The notes under the pieces are model-generated. The model did no database searches, was not told the DNA's origin, and saw only the letters and a program-made list of their open reading frames with translations. This document shows, in pieces, positions 48,901 through 59,108 of a stretch of 64,000 bases of DNA. The stretch comes from JACCXG01 sp963785755. Its GTDB lineage: Bacteria > Acidobacteriota > Vicinamibacteria > Vicinamibacterales > 2-12-FULL-66-21. The translations under genes and the position numbers were made by a program. The stretch covers positions 62,001-126,000 of the forward strand of contig CAWAXG010000071.1 in the NCBI GenBank assembly GCA_963785755.1, given 5' to 3'. The first letter of the stretch is position 1. Each line of letters begins with the position of its first letter.

Positions 48901-49352
48901 TCAACACCGTCACGTTCTTCCGATCGGGCGTGCCGGTCGGGATGCCTGGCAGTGTCGATCTGATCGGGGACCCGGTCCTCGACAATCCGACGACGGCGCG
49001 GTGGTTCAACACCTGCACGCTGACCACGGCCGGCGCGCGTCAGGGCTGCGCCAACGACTCCGAGCAGCCGGCGTTCCAGATCCGCGCCGAGAACGCGCTC
49101 GACACGACCGGCGATCGCCTCGAGGGGGTGATGGTCGACGAACCGTTCTATATCGACTTCTCGTTCTTCAAGAACATCCGCCTGAACCAGCGGGTGAACT
49201 TCCAGCTGCGCGTCGAAATGTTCAACGCGACGAACGTCGTACAGTGGGGCGCCCCGAATACGACGGTCACCAACACGGCGTTCGGCACGGTCTCGGAGAC
49301 GCAGGCCAACGACCCGCGGTCGGTGCAGCTGCAGTTCCGGGTTACGTTCTGA
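45950..49352 (+). CDS. TonB-dependent receptor with carboxypeptidase-regulatory domain, three frameshifts
   Basis: About 1,130 aa when repaired. GTG at 45950 after GGAGGAAG starts a leader (VLAMIALLDLALAPRAWAQ). A regulatory-like domain (GSLTGTVTDPQGAALPGVTASATNLGTNVTTTAVTNASGVYLL) is disturbed by a paired +1/-1 slip at about 46174 and 46200; reading the middle frame restores VNGRYRVT. A plug (LSINGGVVRSNSFTLDGAPNT, STYDAQFGRTGGGTVAVSIRSGTN) and barrel follow. A third slip near 47597 joins LTNVR to AHQLKSGVEYRTARS. Ends SVQLQFRVTF, a classic barrel tail. Probably co-transcribed with the dehydrogenase pair upstream, suggesting uptake of its substrate. Confidence 0.85.
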
Positions 49353-49397
49353 GCGGCCGCTGCGCCAGCGGGCGCAGAAAGACATCGGGATGAATGA

Positions 49398-49437
49398 AAA
49401 TGGAGCAACGAAGCAGGGGTTCTTCGTTGCTCCATTT
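49398..49437. terminator. Perfect bidirectional terminator-like hairpin
   Basis: A 16-bp perfect stem (49398-49413 against 49422-49437, AAATGGAGCAACGAAG and its complement) with an 8-base loop, flanked by A-rich and T-rich ends, lies between converging genes (TonB receptor and protease-like gene). A second short hairpin, GACGAGA/TCTCGTC, is at 49481-49501. Confidence 0.7.
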
Positions 49438-49566
49438 CCGGCGTGAATCGCGGACGACCCTGTGCCTCACTCCGGCCGAAGACGAGAACCCTGGTCTCGT
49501 CGTGCCGTCGTGCCGTACGTGTGGCGAGAAGCGCGACTCGTGTCTTCCGAGAAGAACTTGGCACTC

Positions 49567-51231
49567 TCAGCGATTCAGCGCCCGATAAGGCTCGAAGTCG
49601 TCCCAGATCTGCTGGATCAGTTTCGGATCGACGACCCGCGTGTCCCCCTTGTCCGGCTCCTTGTCGGAATGCAGCACGAGCTTCACCGTTCCGCACTGCG
49701 GTCCGAGCGATCCGGGATCGAAGACATACAGCCCTTCATAGATCGCTTCGTCGTCCGGGAGGCGGTGTCTGAGCTTGAACGGGTGGATGGGCGTCACCTC
49801 GGCGTCGCCGCAGAAGGCGCGCAGCCGGCCGAAGCCTGACTTGAAGCGCTTGATCGGCGGGATCGCGACGCCCTGCGTTCGCGCCGCCGCGCGCCCGACC
49901 GTCGTCCAGAATCCTTCGACCAGCTTCGGTGTCACCCGCACGAGCAGCACCGGAGGAAAGTCCCCGACGTATTGAGCCCAGTTGCTGAAGTCCATGAGCG
50001 GCCGGACGAACGCGGCTTCGGCCGGCGCTCGCGCTCCGCTGCTCCGGGCGCGAGTGTTGATCTGGTCCGACTGATACTGCGCGCCAAAGGTCAGCACTGG
50101 CGTGATGAAGGCGACGTCGAACGTCGACGCTGACATCTGATACGGACTCAGACTGCCGCCGCGTTTTTCCGCCATCGCCTTGAGCGTGTCCGTCGGGAGC
50201 GCCCGCGCCGGCTCCACTGGAAGCGGCGTTGCGCTCGGCGGTGTCGCGCCCTTCATCTTCTTCAGAGCGGCGGCGACCACCTGGCACGCCGCGTCGGCGC
50301 GGGCGACCGGCGTGTTGCCGAGCGTGCCCTCGTCTTTCTCGTTCGCGAGCGACGTGATCCCGACCAGGACGCCGTCGGCGCTGAAGACCGGGCCACCCTC
50401 ACTGCCGCGCGCGAGCAGGAAGTCGGACGCGAGCGCATGCTGGTGCACGCTGCTGACGGTTCCCGGTGTCATTTGCTTCTGCCGGCGGAAGGGGGCGCCG
50501 ATCGTGAAGATCTCCTGACCTCGGGCTGCCCCCGGCTTCGCTGTTTCCGTGCACGGCATCGGCACGGGCTTCACCGACGCGATCGCCTTCGGATCGATCC
50601 AGAGGATCGCGACGTCGCGCACCGAATCCGCCTCGAGGACCGTCGCCGCCAGTTTGACCGCCGGCGTGAGCTGCACTTCCACCGATGTTGCGTCGGCGAT
50701 TGCGCGCTGGTTCGTCGCAATGAGCCCGTTCGCGTCGATCACGAATCCAGACGCGTTCGTGATCGGCGTCCACAGCGCGACGACGCTGTCCTGCCATTTA
50801 GGCAGAAGGAACGCAGGGTCGGTGTCCGGTTTGCCGGCGGCGTCCGGCGTCGCGGCGCTGACGGCCTCGACCTCTGCATTCTCAGTCGTCAGCTCGAGCA
50901 CAGCGCCGCGGCCGGCGGCGATGTCCACGACCTCGGTCCATTGGTAGGCCTTGCCGTTGAAGCTGACCGGCCGATCCGATTCCACGACGTAGCTGCCGGG
51001 CCGCAGCTTGATCTCAGCGGTGCCGTCGAGCGTCGTGACGACCACCCGGGGAGGCGCGCTCGCGGGATTGTCGCTGACCAGGAGCGTATGCCGTGGCACC
51101 GGCGTGGCCTTCCGCTCGGCATCGAGCAGGACCACCCGGATGCGCAGGATGATGGGCTCCTGGGCCGCGGGCGCGTGCGGCATGAGCAGGAGGAGCGTCG
51201 CGAGAACCAGGGCGCGGAGCATCAGGGTCAT
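49567..51231 (-). CDS. Trypsin-like (HtrA-fold) protein lacking catalytic His and Ser
   Basis: A 554-aa exported protein; ATG at 51231 follows GAGGAGACG. The chymotrypsin-type fold is recognisable: NASGFVIDANGLIATNQRAI (residues about 159-178), DVAILWID (206-213), EIFTIGAPFRRQKQMTPGTVSSV, and FLLARGSEGGPVFSADGVLVGITS (271-294). The HtrA consensus has TNxHV and GNSGGP. Here the His position reads Arg (residue 176) and the Ser position reads Glu (278), while the Asp (206) stays. So it is probably a non-proteolytic binding protein. A Pro-rich linker and a roughly 200-aa C-terminal domain of unknown type follow. Confidence 0.7.
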   Translation of the reverse strand: MTLMLRALVLATLLLLMPHAPAAQEPIILRIRVVLLDAERKATPVPRHTLLVSDNPASAPPRVVVTTLDGTAEIKLRPGSYVVESDRPVSFNGKAYQWTEVVDIAAGRGAVLELTTENAEVEAVSAATPDAAGKPDTDPAFLLPKWQDSVVALWTPITNASGFVIDANGLIATNQRAIADATSVEVQLTPAVKLAATVLEADSVRDVAILWIDPKAIASVKPVPMPCTETAKPGAARGQEIFTIGAPFRRQKQMTPGTVSSVHQHALASDFLLARGSEGGPVFSADGVLVGITSLANEKDEGTLGNTPVARADAACQVVAAALKKMKGATPPSATPLPVEPARALPTDTLKAMAEKRGGSLSPYQMSASTFDVAFITPVLTFGAQYQSDQINTRARSSGARAPAEAAFVRPLMDFSNWAQYVGDFPPVLLVRVTPKLVEGFWTTVGRAAARTQGVAIPPIKRFKSGFGRLRAFCGDAEVTPIHPFKLRHRLPDDEAIYEGLYVFDPGSLGPQCGTVKLVLHSDKEPDKGDTRVVDPKLIQQIWDDFEPYRALNR

Positions 51232-51254
51232 CGTCTCCTCCGGCCTGAATAACG

Positions 51255-51404
51255 TCAACTCCCAATCTCCAACTCCCAACTCCCAAAGCGAGCGACCCGC
51301 ACAATGGGGTGACAAACCGTCGACAGACCCGGCTAGCTGCGACTTTCACCCATGTGGTTCGAGCATATCGCTTTGGTAGTTGGAAATTGGGAGTTGGGAG
51401 TTGA
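51255..51404. repeat. Heptad inverted repeat, family A, copy 3
   Basis: 36-bp arms (51255-51290 and 51369-51404) match at 30 of 36 positions, made of CTCCCAA-type heptads and both ending in AAAGCG/CGCTTT. The core at 51306-51357 is similar to that of copy 2 (15010-15060): GGGGTGA.AAACCGT ... GACTTTCACCCATGTGG, with GGGTGA able to pair with TCACCC. It lies between the protease-like gene and the iolE-like gene; the latter reads into it. Confidence 0.85.
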
Positions 51405-51405
51405 T

Positions 51406-52309
51406 TTAGAGTACCGATCCCGCGCAGATAGCCTCGGTTCCGTTGAGCGCTGTCGAGCGGCGCCCCCATCGCCGGCAGGACGTCCTGTTCGACGACGATC
51501 CAGCCGTCGTAGCCCGTGCGCTCGAGCTCGCGCAGCAGGGCGGGGAAGTCGACCGATCCTTTGCCCAGCTCACAGAACAGGCCGTGCCGTAGGGCGGTCT
51601 GGTAATCCCACTGTTCCGCGCGGGCGCGCGCGGCGACCTGGGGCTCGCAATCCTTGAAGTGGACGTGCCAGATGCGTGAACGATGGCGCCTCAGCATCTC
51701 CAGCGGAGAGCCGCCGCCGTAGGTCGCATGGCCCGAATCCAGGCACAAGCCGACGAGCGCGGGATCGGTGCGTGCGAGAAGCGCGTCGATCTCCTGCGGC
51801 GTCTCGACGAAGCCCGCGCAGTGATGGTGAAACACGGTGCGGAGTCCGGTCTCGTCGCGGACCGCGCGCGCGATGCGATCGATGCCGCGGGCTGCCGTAT
51901 CCCATTGCGCGTCCGAGAGGCTCAGGCCTGGGTGGACACGGCCCGCCGCGCGGGCGCGCTCGGGATCGGCCGTCGGCTCGTCGGACAGGACGATGACGGG
52001 CGGCGGTTCGGCGGCGACTCCGGCAAGCAACCTCGCGGTCGCTACGGCGCGCTCGAGGCTCTCGTCGTACGACCGCGAATCGACCAGTCGAGTCGTGACG
52101 AACGCGCCGACCATGTCGAGGCTGCGGCGGCCGAGCTCGTCGCCGAGCGCCGCGGCGTTCGTGGGCATGAACCCCCAATCGCCCAGCTCGGTGCCGACAT
52201 AGCCGGTCTGCGCGATCTCGTCGAGCACCTGCGGGTACTCGGGACTCGCGGTCTTGTCTTCGAATTCCAGCACGCCCCATGAGCAGGGAGCGTTGGCGAC
52301 TTTGATCAT
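51406..52309 (-). CDS. iolE: Inosose dehydratase-like sugar isomerase (IolE-like)
   Basis: TIM-barrel xylose-isomerase-like protein, about 300 aa. KVANAPCSWGVLEF starts the barrel; VFHHHCAGFVETPQEID, LVGLCLDSGHATYGGGSPLE, IWHVHFKDC and CELGKGSVDFPALLRELERTGYDGWIVVEQD carry metal-binding Glu, Asp and His residues. Next to iolD it would dehydrate scyllo-inosose, the second step of myo-inositol breakdown. The frame does not stop after GYLRGIG but runs through the heptad repeat to 51014. A TAA at 51406-51408 would end it as GVL if one base were restored near 51412, which I prefer. Gene name rests on context. Confidence 0.75.
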
Positions 52310-52393
52310 GGGAGGATGTGATTACCGCGAATTGGAGGAAGGGGGGTTCTCGTTTTCACAGGGAGGACGGGAGGACGGGAGGAAAGAAGTAAT

Positions 52394-54262
52394 TTACAGG
52401 AAGTGCCGCTCGGCCCGCCGCGCCCGATCGTATTCTTCTCGCGCTTTCTGCACGGCATCGAGGGTCGACACTTCGGCGATCGGCACGTCCCACCATGATT
52501 CGTAGCCTCCGACCTTCTGCTCGATGTCGACGGGAACGACGATGGCGGTCGTGCGATCGGAGCTGCGCGCGGTTTCGAGCGCGGCCTGGACGGCAGCCGG
52601 CGTGCAGGCGCGGATCGCGCGGGCCCCGAGTGATTCGGCGTTGGCCGCGAAATCGACGGCCACGGTGTCGCCGTCGAGCTGACCGGTCCGGTTGTCGCGG
52701 CGACGGTAGCGTGTCAGAAAGCCCGCGCTGCCCACGGACTGCGACAGGCCGCCGATGCTCGCGAAGCCCTGGTTGTCGAACACCACGACGGTGAGTCGAA
52801 CGCCTTCCTGAATCGACGTCGCGATCTCCTGCGCCATCATCAGGTACGAACCGTCGCCGACGAGCGCATACACGTCCCGTTCGGGCGCGGCCATCTTCGC
52901 GCCGAGCGCGGCCGCGATTTCGTACCCCATGCACGAGTAGCCGTACTCCAGGTGGTACTGCTTCGGGTCGCGCGCGCGCCAGAGTTTGTGCAAATCCCCG
53001 GGCAGGCTTCCGGCCGCGTTGACGATCACATCCTGCGGAGCGGTGAAGGCATTGAGGATCCCGACGACCTCCGCCTGACTCATCACCGGCTTGCCGGCGC
53101 CCGCGTAGACACGATCGACTTCGCTCTCCCAGTCCGCTTTCTCGCGCGCCACGCGCGCCTGGTAGCCGGCGGACGTCTGCCAGCCCTGCAGTAGCGTCAG
53201 CCACTCGTCGAGCGTCGCCCGCGCATCGCCGACGAGCGGCAGCGCCTGATGCTTGCCCGCATCGAACGCCGTGATGTTCACGTTGATGAACCGGACGTCC
53301 GGGTGCTGGAACCCCGTCTTCGAGGCGGTGGTGAAGTCGCTCAGCCGCGAGCCCACGGCGATGACGAGATCGGCTTCGCGCGCGATCCGGTTGGCGCCTG
53401 CGGTTCCGGTCACGCCGACGGCGCCGAGCGCCCGCGGATGATCGAAGCGCAACGCACCCTTGCCGGCCATCGTTTCGACGACCGGGATGCCGGTGGCCGT
53501 GGCGAATTGCGCGAGGGCGTCGGTCGCCTCGCTGTAGATGGCGCCGCCCCCCGCAATGATCACCGGGGCCTTCGCCGAGCGCAGCCATGACGCCGCCTGA
53601 CGCAACAGATCCGCGTCCGGACGGGGCCGCGCGATCGTCCACACCCGTTTGCGGAACAGCGCCTCGGGATAGTCGAACGCTTCCGTCTGAACGTCCTGCG
53701 GCAGACAGAGCGTGACCGCGCCGGTTTCGGCCGGAGAGGTCAGGATGCGGAGCGCCTCGGGCAGCGCGGTGATCAACTGTTCCGGACGGTTGATGCGGTC
53801 CCAGTATTTCGAGACCGGCCGGAAGCAGTCGTTGACGGAGGCGTCCTGCGATCCTGGAGACTCCAGCTGCTGGAGCACGGGCGCGGGACCGCGCGTCGCG
53901 AAAATGTCCCCGGGCAGGAGCAGCACCGGCAGGCGGTTGATCGTGGCCAGCGCGGCGCCGGTGATCATGTTGGTCGCGCCCGGTCCGATCGAACTGGTGC
54001 AGGCGAGCGTCCGCCGCCGGTTGGCCATCTTCGCGAAGCCGACCGCGGTGTGCACCATCGCCTGCTCGTTGCGCGGGAAGTAGCAGGGGATGCGATCTTT
54101 TGCCTGCAGCAGAGCCTGACCGATGCCGGCCACGTTGCCATGGCCGAAGATGGTGAACACGCCGCCGAAGAACGGCTGTTCCGTACCGTCAAGACTCGTG
54201 TACTGCTGGGTCAGGAACTCGACGATCGCCTGTCCCATCGTCAGGCGTCTGCTAGTGGCCAT
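52394..54262 (-). CDS. iolD: 3D-(3,5/4)-trihydroxycyclohexane-1,2-dione acylhydrolase (IolD)
   Basis: A 622-aa thiamine-diphosphate enzyme that opens the ring of the diketo intermediate in myo-inositol catabolism. Family signature near the start: GGVFTIFGHGNVAGIGQAL and FPRNEQAMVHTAVGFAKMANRRRTLACTSSIGPGATNMITGAALATINRLPVLLLPGD. The ThDP site has the GDGSYLMMAQEIATSIQEGVRLTVVVFDNQGF stretch (GDG...N). C-terminal VGGYESWWDVPIAEVS is typical of IolD. Normal length. 84 bp upstream of the iolE-like gene on the same strand, so one operon. Divergent from the transporter with a 74-bp gap. Confidence 0.92.
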   Translation of the reverse strand: MATSRRLTMGQAIVEFLTQQYTSLDGTEQPFFGGVFTIFGHGNVAGIGQALLQAKDRIPCYFPRNEQAMVHTAVGFAKMANRRRTLACTSSIGPGATNMITGAALATINRLPVLLLPGDIFATRGPAPVLQQLESPGSQDASVNDCFRPVSKYWDRINRPEQLITALPEALRILTSPAETGAVTLCLPQDVQTEAFDYPEALFRKRVWTIARPRPDADLLRQAASWLRSAKAPVIIAGGGAIYSEATDALAQFATATGIPVVETMAGKGALRFDHPRALGAVGVTGTAGANRIAREADLVIAVGSRLSDFTTASKTGFQHPDVRFINVNITAFDAGKHQALPLVGDARATLDEWLTLLQGWQTSAGYQARVAREKADWESEVDRVYAGAGKPVMSQAEVVGILNAFTAPQDVIVNAAGSLPGDLHKLWRARDPKQYHLEYGYSCMGYEIAAALGAKMAAPERDVYALVGDGSYLMMAQEIATSIQEGVRLTVVVFDNQGFASIGGLSQSVGSAGFLTRYRRRDNRTGQLDGDTVAVDFAANAESLGARAIRACTPAAVQAALETARSSDRTTAIVVPVDIEQKVGGYESWWDVPIAEVSTLDAVQKAREEYDRARRAERHFL

Positions 54263-54336
54263 GATGTCCTTCGTGTGCGCGCGGTCCGGATTAAGGCCGA
54301 GTCTAGCAGCAAACCAGTTACACTCACCACTCGTCC

Positions 54337-55847
<1,511 letters not shown>

Positions 55848-55851
<4 letters not shown>

Positions 55852-56834
55852 CCACCACCGGGCCGGGCCCGTCGCTCGAGGTGGCGCGTGGCGCGAAGCG
55901 CGCGCGCCGCGCCCACGTCGGACGGCAGCTGGGCACGTTCGCCGGCCTGCTGACGCTGTGCGCGATTCTCTCGGTAGCCACGCCGCATTTCCTGACGGTG
56001 TCGAACCTGCTCAACGTGCTGGAGCAGACCGCGCTGAACGCCGTGGTCGCCGTGGGGATGACGTTCGTGATCATCTCCGGCGGGATCGACCTGTCGGTCG
56101 GCTCGGTGCTGGCTTTTGCCGGCATCGTCCTCGCGCTCGCGCTCGAGAGCGGCATGCCGGCGCCGCTGGCGATCACGATTGCGCTCGTGATGGGATCGGC
56201 GTGCGGTCTCCTGAACGGCCTGCTGATCACGGTCGGCCGGCTGCCGCCTTTCATCGCGACCCTCGGCATGATGAGCGTCGCCCGCGGCGCCGCCCTGATG
56301 CTTGCGGAGGGACGTCCCATCTCCGGCTTCAGCGAGGGCTTTCGCGCGCTCGCGACCGAGCGCGTGCTCGGCATCCCCGCGCCGGTGCTGATCACGATTG
56401 TGATTTATGCTGTCGCGCATTTCGTGCTCACGCGGACCGTCTTCGGCCGCACCACCTACGCGATCGGCGGCAACGAAGAAGCGGCGCGGCTGTCGGGCGT
56501 GCGGGTGCGCTTTCACAAAACGGCGGTCTACGGCGTCGCCGGGCTCACCAGCGCGGCGGCGGCGGTCCTGCTGACGGCGCGGCTCAACTCGGCGCAGCCC
56601 ACAGCCGGTACGATGTACGAGCTGGACGCGATTGCCGCCACCGTGATCGGCGGCTCCAGCCTGCTCGGCGGTGAAGGCTCGCAGATGGGCACGCTCGTCG
56701 GCGCGCTGATCATGGGCGTGCTCCGGAACGGGCTCAACCTCCTGAACGTGTCGTCGTTCGTGCAGCAGGTCGTGATTGGCGTCGTCATTATTGGCGCGGT
56801 GCTCGTGGATATGGGGTTGAAGAGACGAGGATGA
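55848..56834 (+). CDS. Sugar ABC transporter permease (RbsC type)
   Basis: A 328-aa membrane protein with about nine hydrophobic segments. Family stretches: LNVLEQTALNAVVAVGMTFVIISGGIDLSVGSVLAFAGIV, GLLNGLLITVGRLPPFIATLGMMSVARGAALMLAEGRPI, FGRTTYAIGGNEEAARLSGVRV (coupling helix region), ELDAIAATVIGGSSLLGGEGSQMGTLVGALIMGVLRNGLNLLNVSSFVQQVVIGVVIIGAVLVD. It pairs with the ATPase before it and the binding lipoprotein after it. Confidence 0.92.
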
Positions 56835-56835
56835 G

Positions 56836-56999
56836 GCACGTGCCACGTCCTACGCGCTAGTGCGCACGTGCTATGTGCGGACGTGCTCTGCAGCCGGACG
56901 GATGCGTAGCACGCACGCGACGTAGCACGAAAAGCACGTGAGCACGTAGGACGTAGCACGTAAAGCACGTGCGCACGTAGCGCGTAGCCCGTAGCACGT
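56836..56999. repeat. Heptad inverted repeat, family B (AGCACGT), copy 2
   Basis: The arm 56850-56872 (CTACGCGCTA.GTGCGCACGTGCT) is inverted at 56964-56987 (23 of 24). The right half shares a long near-identical block with 19271-19366. The element fills the whole gap between permease and binding-protein genes and stops about 13 bp before the ATG at 57013. Confidence 0.85.
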
Positions 57000-57012
57000 G
57001 GAGAGTATTTCG

Positions 57013-58014
57013 ATGCGCAAGGTCGTACAGCGAACCGTCATCACGCTCGTCGTTCTGGTGTTGGTCGCGGCGTGCAATCGCGGGACTTCGACGGGGACAT
57101 CGGCGGCGCCGCGGGTGGCGTTTGTCATGAAGACGCTCAATCACCCGTTCTTTCTCGACATGCAGCGCGGCGCGCAGGATGCGGCGGGCGCGGCGAAAGT
57201 CGAAGTCGTCGTGCAGGCGGCGGAGCGGGAGATCGACGTCGAGAAGCAGGTGCAGATCATCGAGAACCTCCTGCAGACGGGGATTCGGGCGCTGATCGTC
57301 ACGCCGAGCGGGTCGCGCGAGATCGCCACGGCGATCGCCAAGGCGAACCGCGCCAACGTGCCGGTCATCGTCGTCGATACCCGGGTCGATCCGAAGGCGG
57401 CCGCCGACAACCAGCTGAAGCTGGAGTCGTTCATCGGATCGGACAACTACGAGGGGGGCAAGCTCGCCGGGGAGCATCTCGCGAAGATCAGCGGCGGCAA
57501 GGCGCGGGTCGCGGTGCTCGAGGGCATACCCGGACACGAGACAGGTGACTCGCGCCTGCGAGGATTTCGCGACGCGCTCGCCGCTCACCCAGGCATGACG
57601 ATCGTTGCCAGTCAGCCGGCGAACTGGGAGCGCGACCAGGGGTTCACGGTCTTCCAGAACATGCTGCAGGCGCACCCGGACACCGATTCGCTCTTCGCGT
57701 GCAGCGATCTCATGGCGCTCGGCGCGCTCGAGGCGATCGCCGCCGCAGGGCGCTCGGGGAAGATTCGCGTCGTCGGATTCGACGCCCTGGACGACGCGCG
57801 AAAGGCGATCGAGGAGGGGCGGATGGACGCATCCGTCGCGCAGTCGCCGCGCGAGATGGGGCGGCTCGCCGTGGACAGCGCCGCAAAGCTCCTTCGCGGC
57901 GAAACGATTCCGACGGATCAGAAAGTGCCGATCTGCGTTGGTGACCAAATGACGCCCGTAGAGCAGGGCCTTGAGGCCCTGCTGACTGGCGACGCAGGCC
58001 TGAAGACCTGCTGA
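57013..58014 (+). CDS. Sugar ABC transporter substrate-binding lipoprotein
   Basis: A 333-aa periplasmic binding protein of the ribose/inositol class. Lipobox LVAAC places the lipid on Cys at about residue 21. Family pattern: RVAFVMKTLNHPFFLDMQRGAQDAA, QVQIIENLLQTGIRALIVTPSGSREI, VIVVDTRVD, FIGSDNYEGGKLAGEHLA, RVAVLEGIPGHETGDSRLRGFRDAL, FACSDLMALGALEAI, VVGFDALDDARKAIEEGRMDASVAQSPREMG. The last residues (VEQGLEALLTGDAGLKTC) are encoded by two palindromes, so the natural tail seems replaced. Presents the ligand to the permease. Confidence 0.9.
   Translation: MRKVVQRTVITLVVLVLVAACNRGTSTGTSAAPRVAFVMKTLNHPFFLDMQRGAQDAAGAAKVEVVVQAAEREIDVEKQVQIIENLLQTGIRALIVTPSGSREIATAIAKANRANVPVIVVDTRVDPKAAADNQLKLESFIGSDNYEGGKLAGEHLAKISGGKARVAVLEGIPGHETGDSRLRGFRDALAAHPGMTIVASQPANWERDQGFTVFQNMLQAHPDTDSLFACSDLMALGALEAIAAAGRSGKIRVVGFDALDDARKAIEEGRMDASVAQSPREMGRLAVDSAAKLLRGETIPTDQKVPICVGDQMTPVEQGLEALLTGDAGLKTC
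57962..58011. repeat. Two palindromes forming the 3' end of the binding-protein gene
   Basis: AGCAGGGCC..GGCCCTGCT (57962-57983) and GCAGGCCTGAAGACCTGC (57994-58011) lie side by side; the TGA stop is the next codon. They are similar in style to the GCCGGCC/GGCCGGC hairpins elsewhere in the window. Confidence 0.7.
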
Positions 58015-58029
58015 CGGCGGAGGGATATC

Positions 58030-59070
58030 GTGAGCAGCCGGACGAAGCTGAACGTGGGGTTGATTGGATTGGGAAGACTTGGCCGTGTCTACGCGCGCGA
58101 TCTGGCGACCCGGATCCCGAGCGTGCGGCTGACCGCGGTGGCCGATGTCGATGCCGCGGCCGTTGACAAGACCGCGCGCGACCTCGGCGTCGAGCGCACC
58201 TTCACCGATCCGTCGGAGATGTTCCGCGATCCGTCCGTCGACGCCGTCGTCATCGTCACGCCGACGTCCTCGCACAAGGCGATGGTGGAGGGGGCAGCCG
58301 CGGCGGGCAAGGCGATATTCTGTGAAAAACCGCCGTCCATCTCGCTCGACGAGGCGGTGGCGATCCGGCGTGCGGTGGAACGGTCGGGCGTGTTCTTTCA
58401 GATGGGCTTCATGCGGCGGTTCGATCGCGGCTTCGCGGCGGCCAAGAAGCGCCTGGACGAGGGCGCCATCGGCGATGCGGTCGTGTTCAAGTCGACCTCG
58501 CGCGATCCCTACCGGCCATCGATCGAGTACGCCGACCCGCGCAGCAGCGGCGGCCTGATCATCGACATGGGCATTCACGACTGCGATCTCGCCCGGTGGT
58601 ATATGGGAGAAGTAGCCGCCGTCCAGGCCGTCGGCGGCCTTCTCGCGTATCCCGAGCTCGGGAGCGTTGGCGACATCGACAACGCGGTGATCAGCCTCAT
58701 CTTCGCGAGCGGGCGCCTGGGCGTCATCGACATCACCCGGAACGGCATCTACGGCTACGACATCATGGCCGAGCTGCTCGGGACCAGCGGCACGCTGCGG
58801 GTCGGCTACCTGCGCGAGACGCCGCTGATGGTGATGACCAAGGGGCAGGTCGCGCACGACACGGTGCCGTTCTTCATGGAGCGGTTCGGTGAAGCGTACA
58901 CGGCACAGCTCGAGAACTTCGCGCAGAACGTGCTGGAGAGTCGCGAGCCGCCGATTACGGTGGACGATGGCGTGGAGGCGTTGAGGGTGGCGATCGCGGC
59001 TACGCGAGCGCAGAAGACGGGCGAGCGCATTGAGGTCGCATCGGTGGTGGAGGGACAGGTGGTTGTATAA
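58030..59070 (+). CDS. iolG: Gfo/Idh/MocA oxidoreductase, probable inositol 2-dehydrogenase
   Basis: A 346-aa NAD(P)-dependent dehydrogenase. Rossmann motif NVGLIGLGRLGRVYARDLA, then LTAVADVDAAAVDKTA, VDAVVIVTPTSSHKAMVEGAAAAGKAIFCEKPPSISLDEAVAI (EKP catalytic Lys), FFQMGFMRRFDRGF, and GGLIIDMGIHDCDLARWYMGE with the Asp/His catalytic pair. In this locus it would oxidise myo-inositol (or an isomer) to the inosose used by IolE. GTG start at 58030, 15 bp after the binding-protein gene. Other sugar-alcohol substrates remain possible. Confidence 0.8.
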   Translation: MSSRTKLNVGLIGLGRLGRVYARDLATRIPSVRLTAVADVDAAAVDKTARDLGVERTFTDPSEMFRDPSVDAVVIVTPTSSHKAMVEGAAAAGKAIFCEKPPSISLDEAVAIRRAVERSGVFFQMGFMRRFDRGFAAAKKRLDEGAIGDAVVFKSTSRDPYRPSIEYADPRSSGGLIIDMGIHDCDLARWYMGEVAAVQAVGGLLAYPELGSVGDIDNAVISLIFASGRLGVIDITRNGIYGYDIMAELLGTSGTLRVGYLRETPLMVMTKGQVAHDTVPFFMERFGEAYTAQLENFAQNVLESREPPITVDDGVEALRVAIAATRAQKTGERIEVASVVEGQVVV

Positions 59071-59108
59071 CGAGCTCTCTGAGCGTGAAGCGAAGCATCA
59101 GACTAGCC

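Noticed and set aside
47583..49385. A 600-codon minus-strand frame
   Set aside because: Antisense to the second TonB receptor barrel; Arg/Val-rich shadow.
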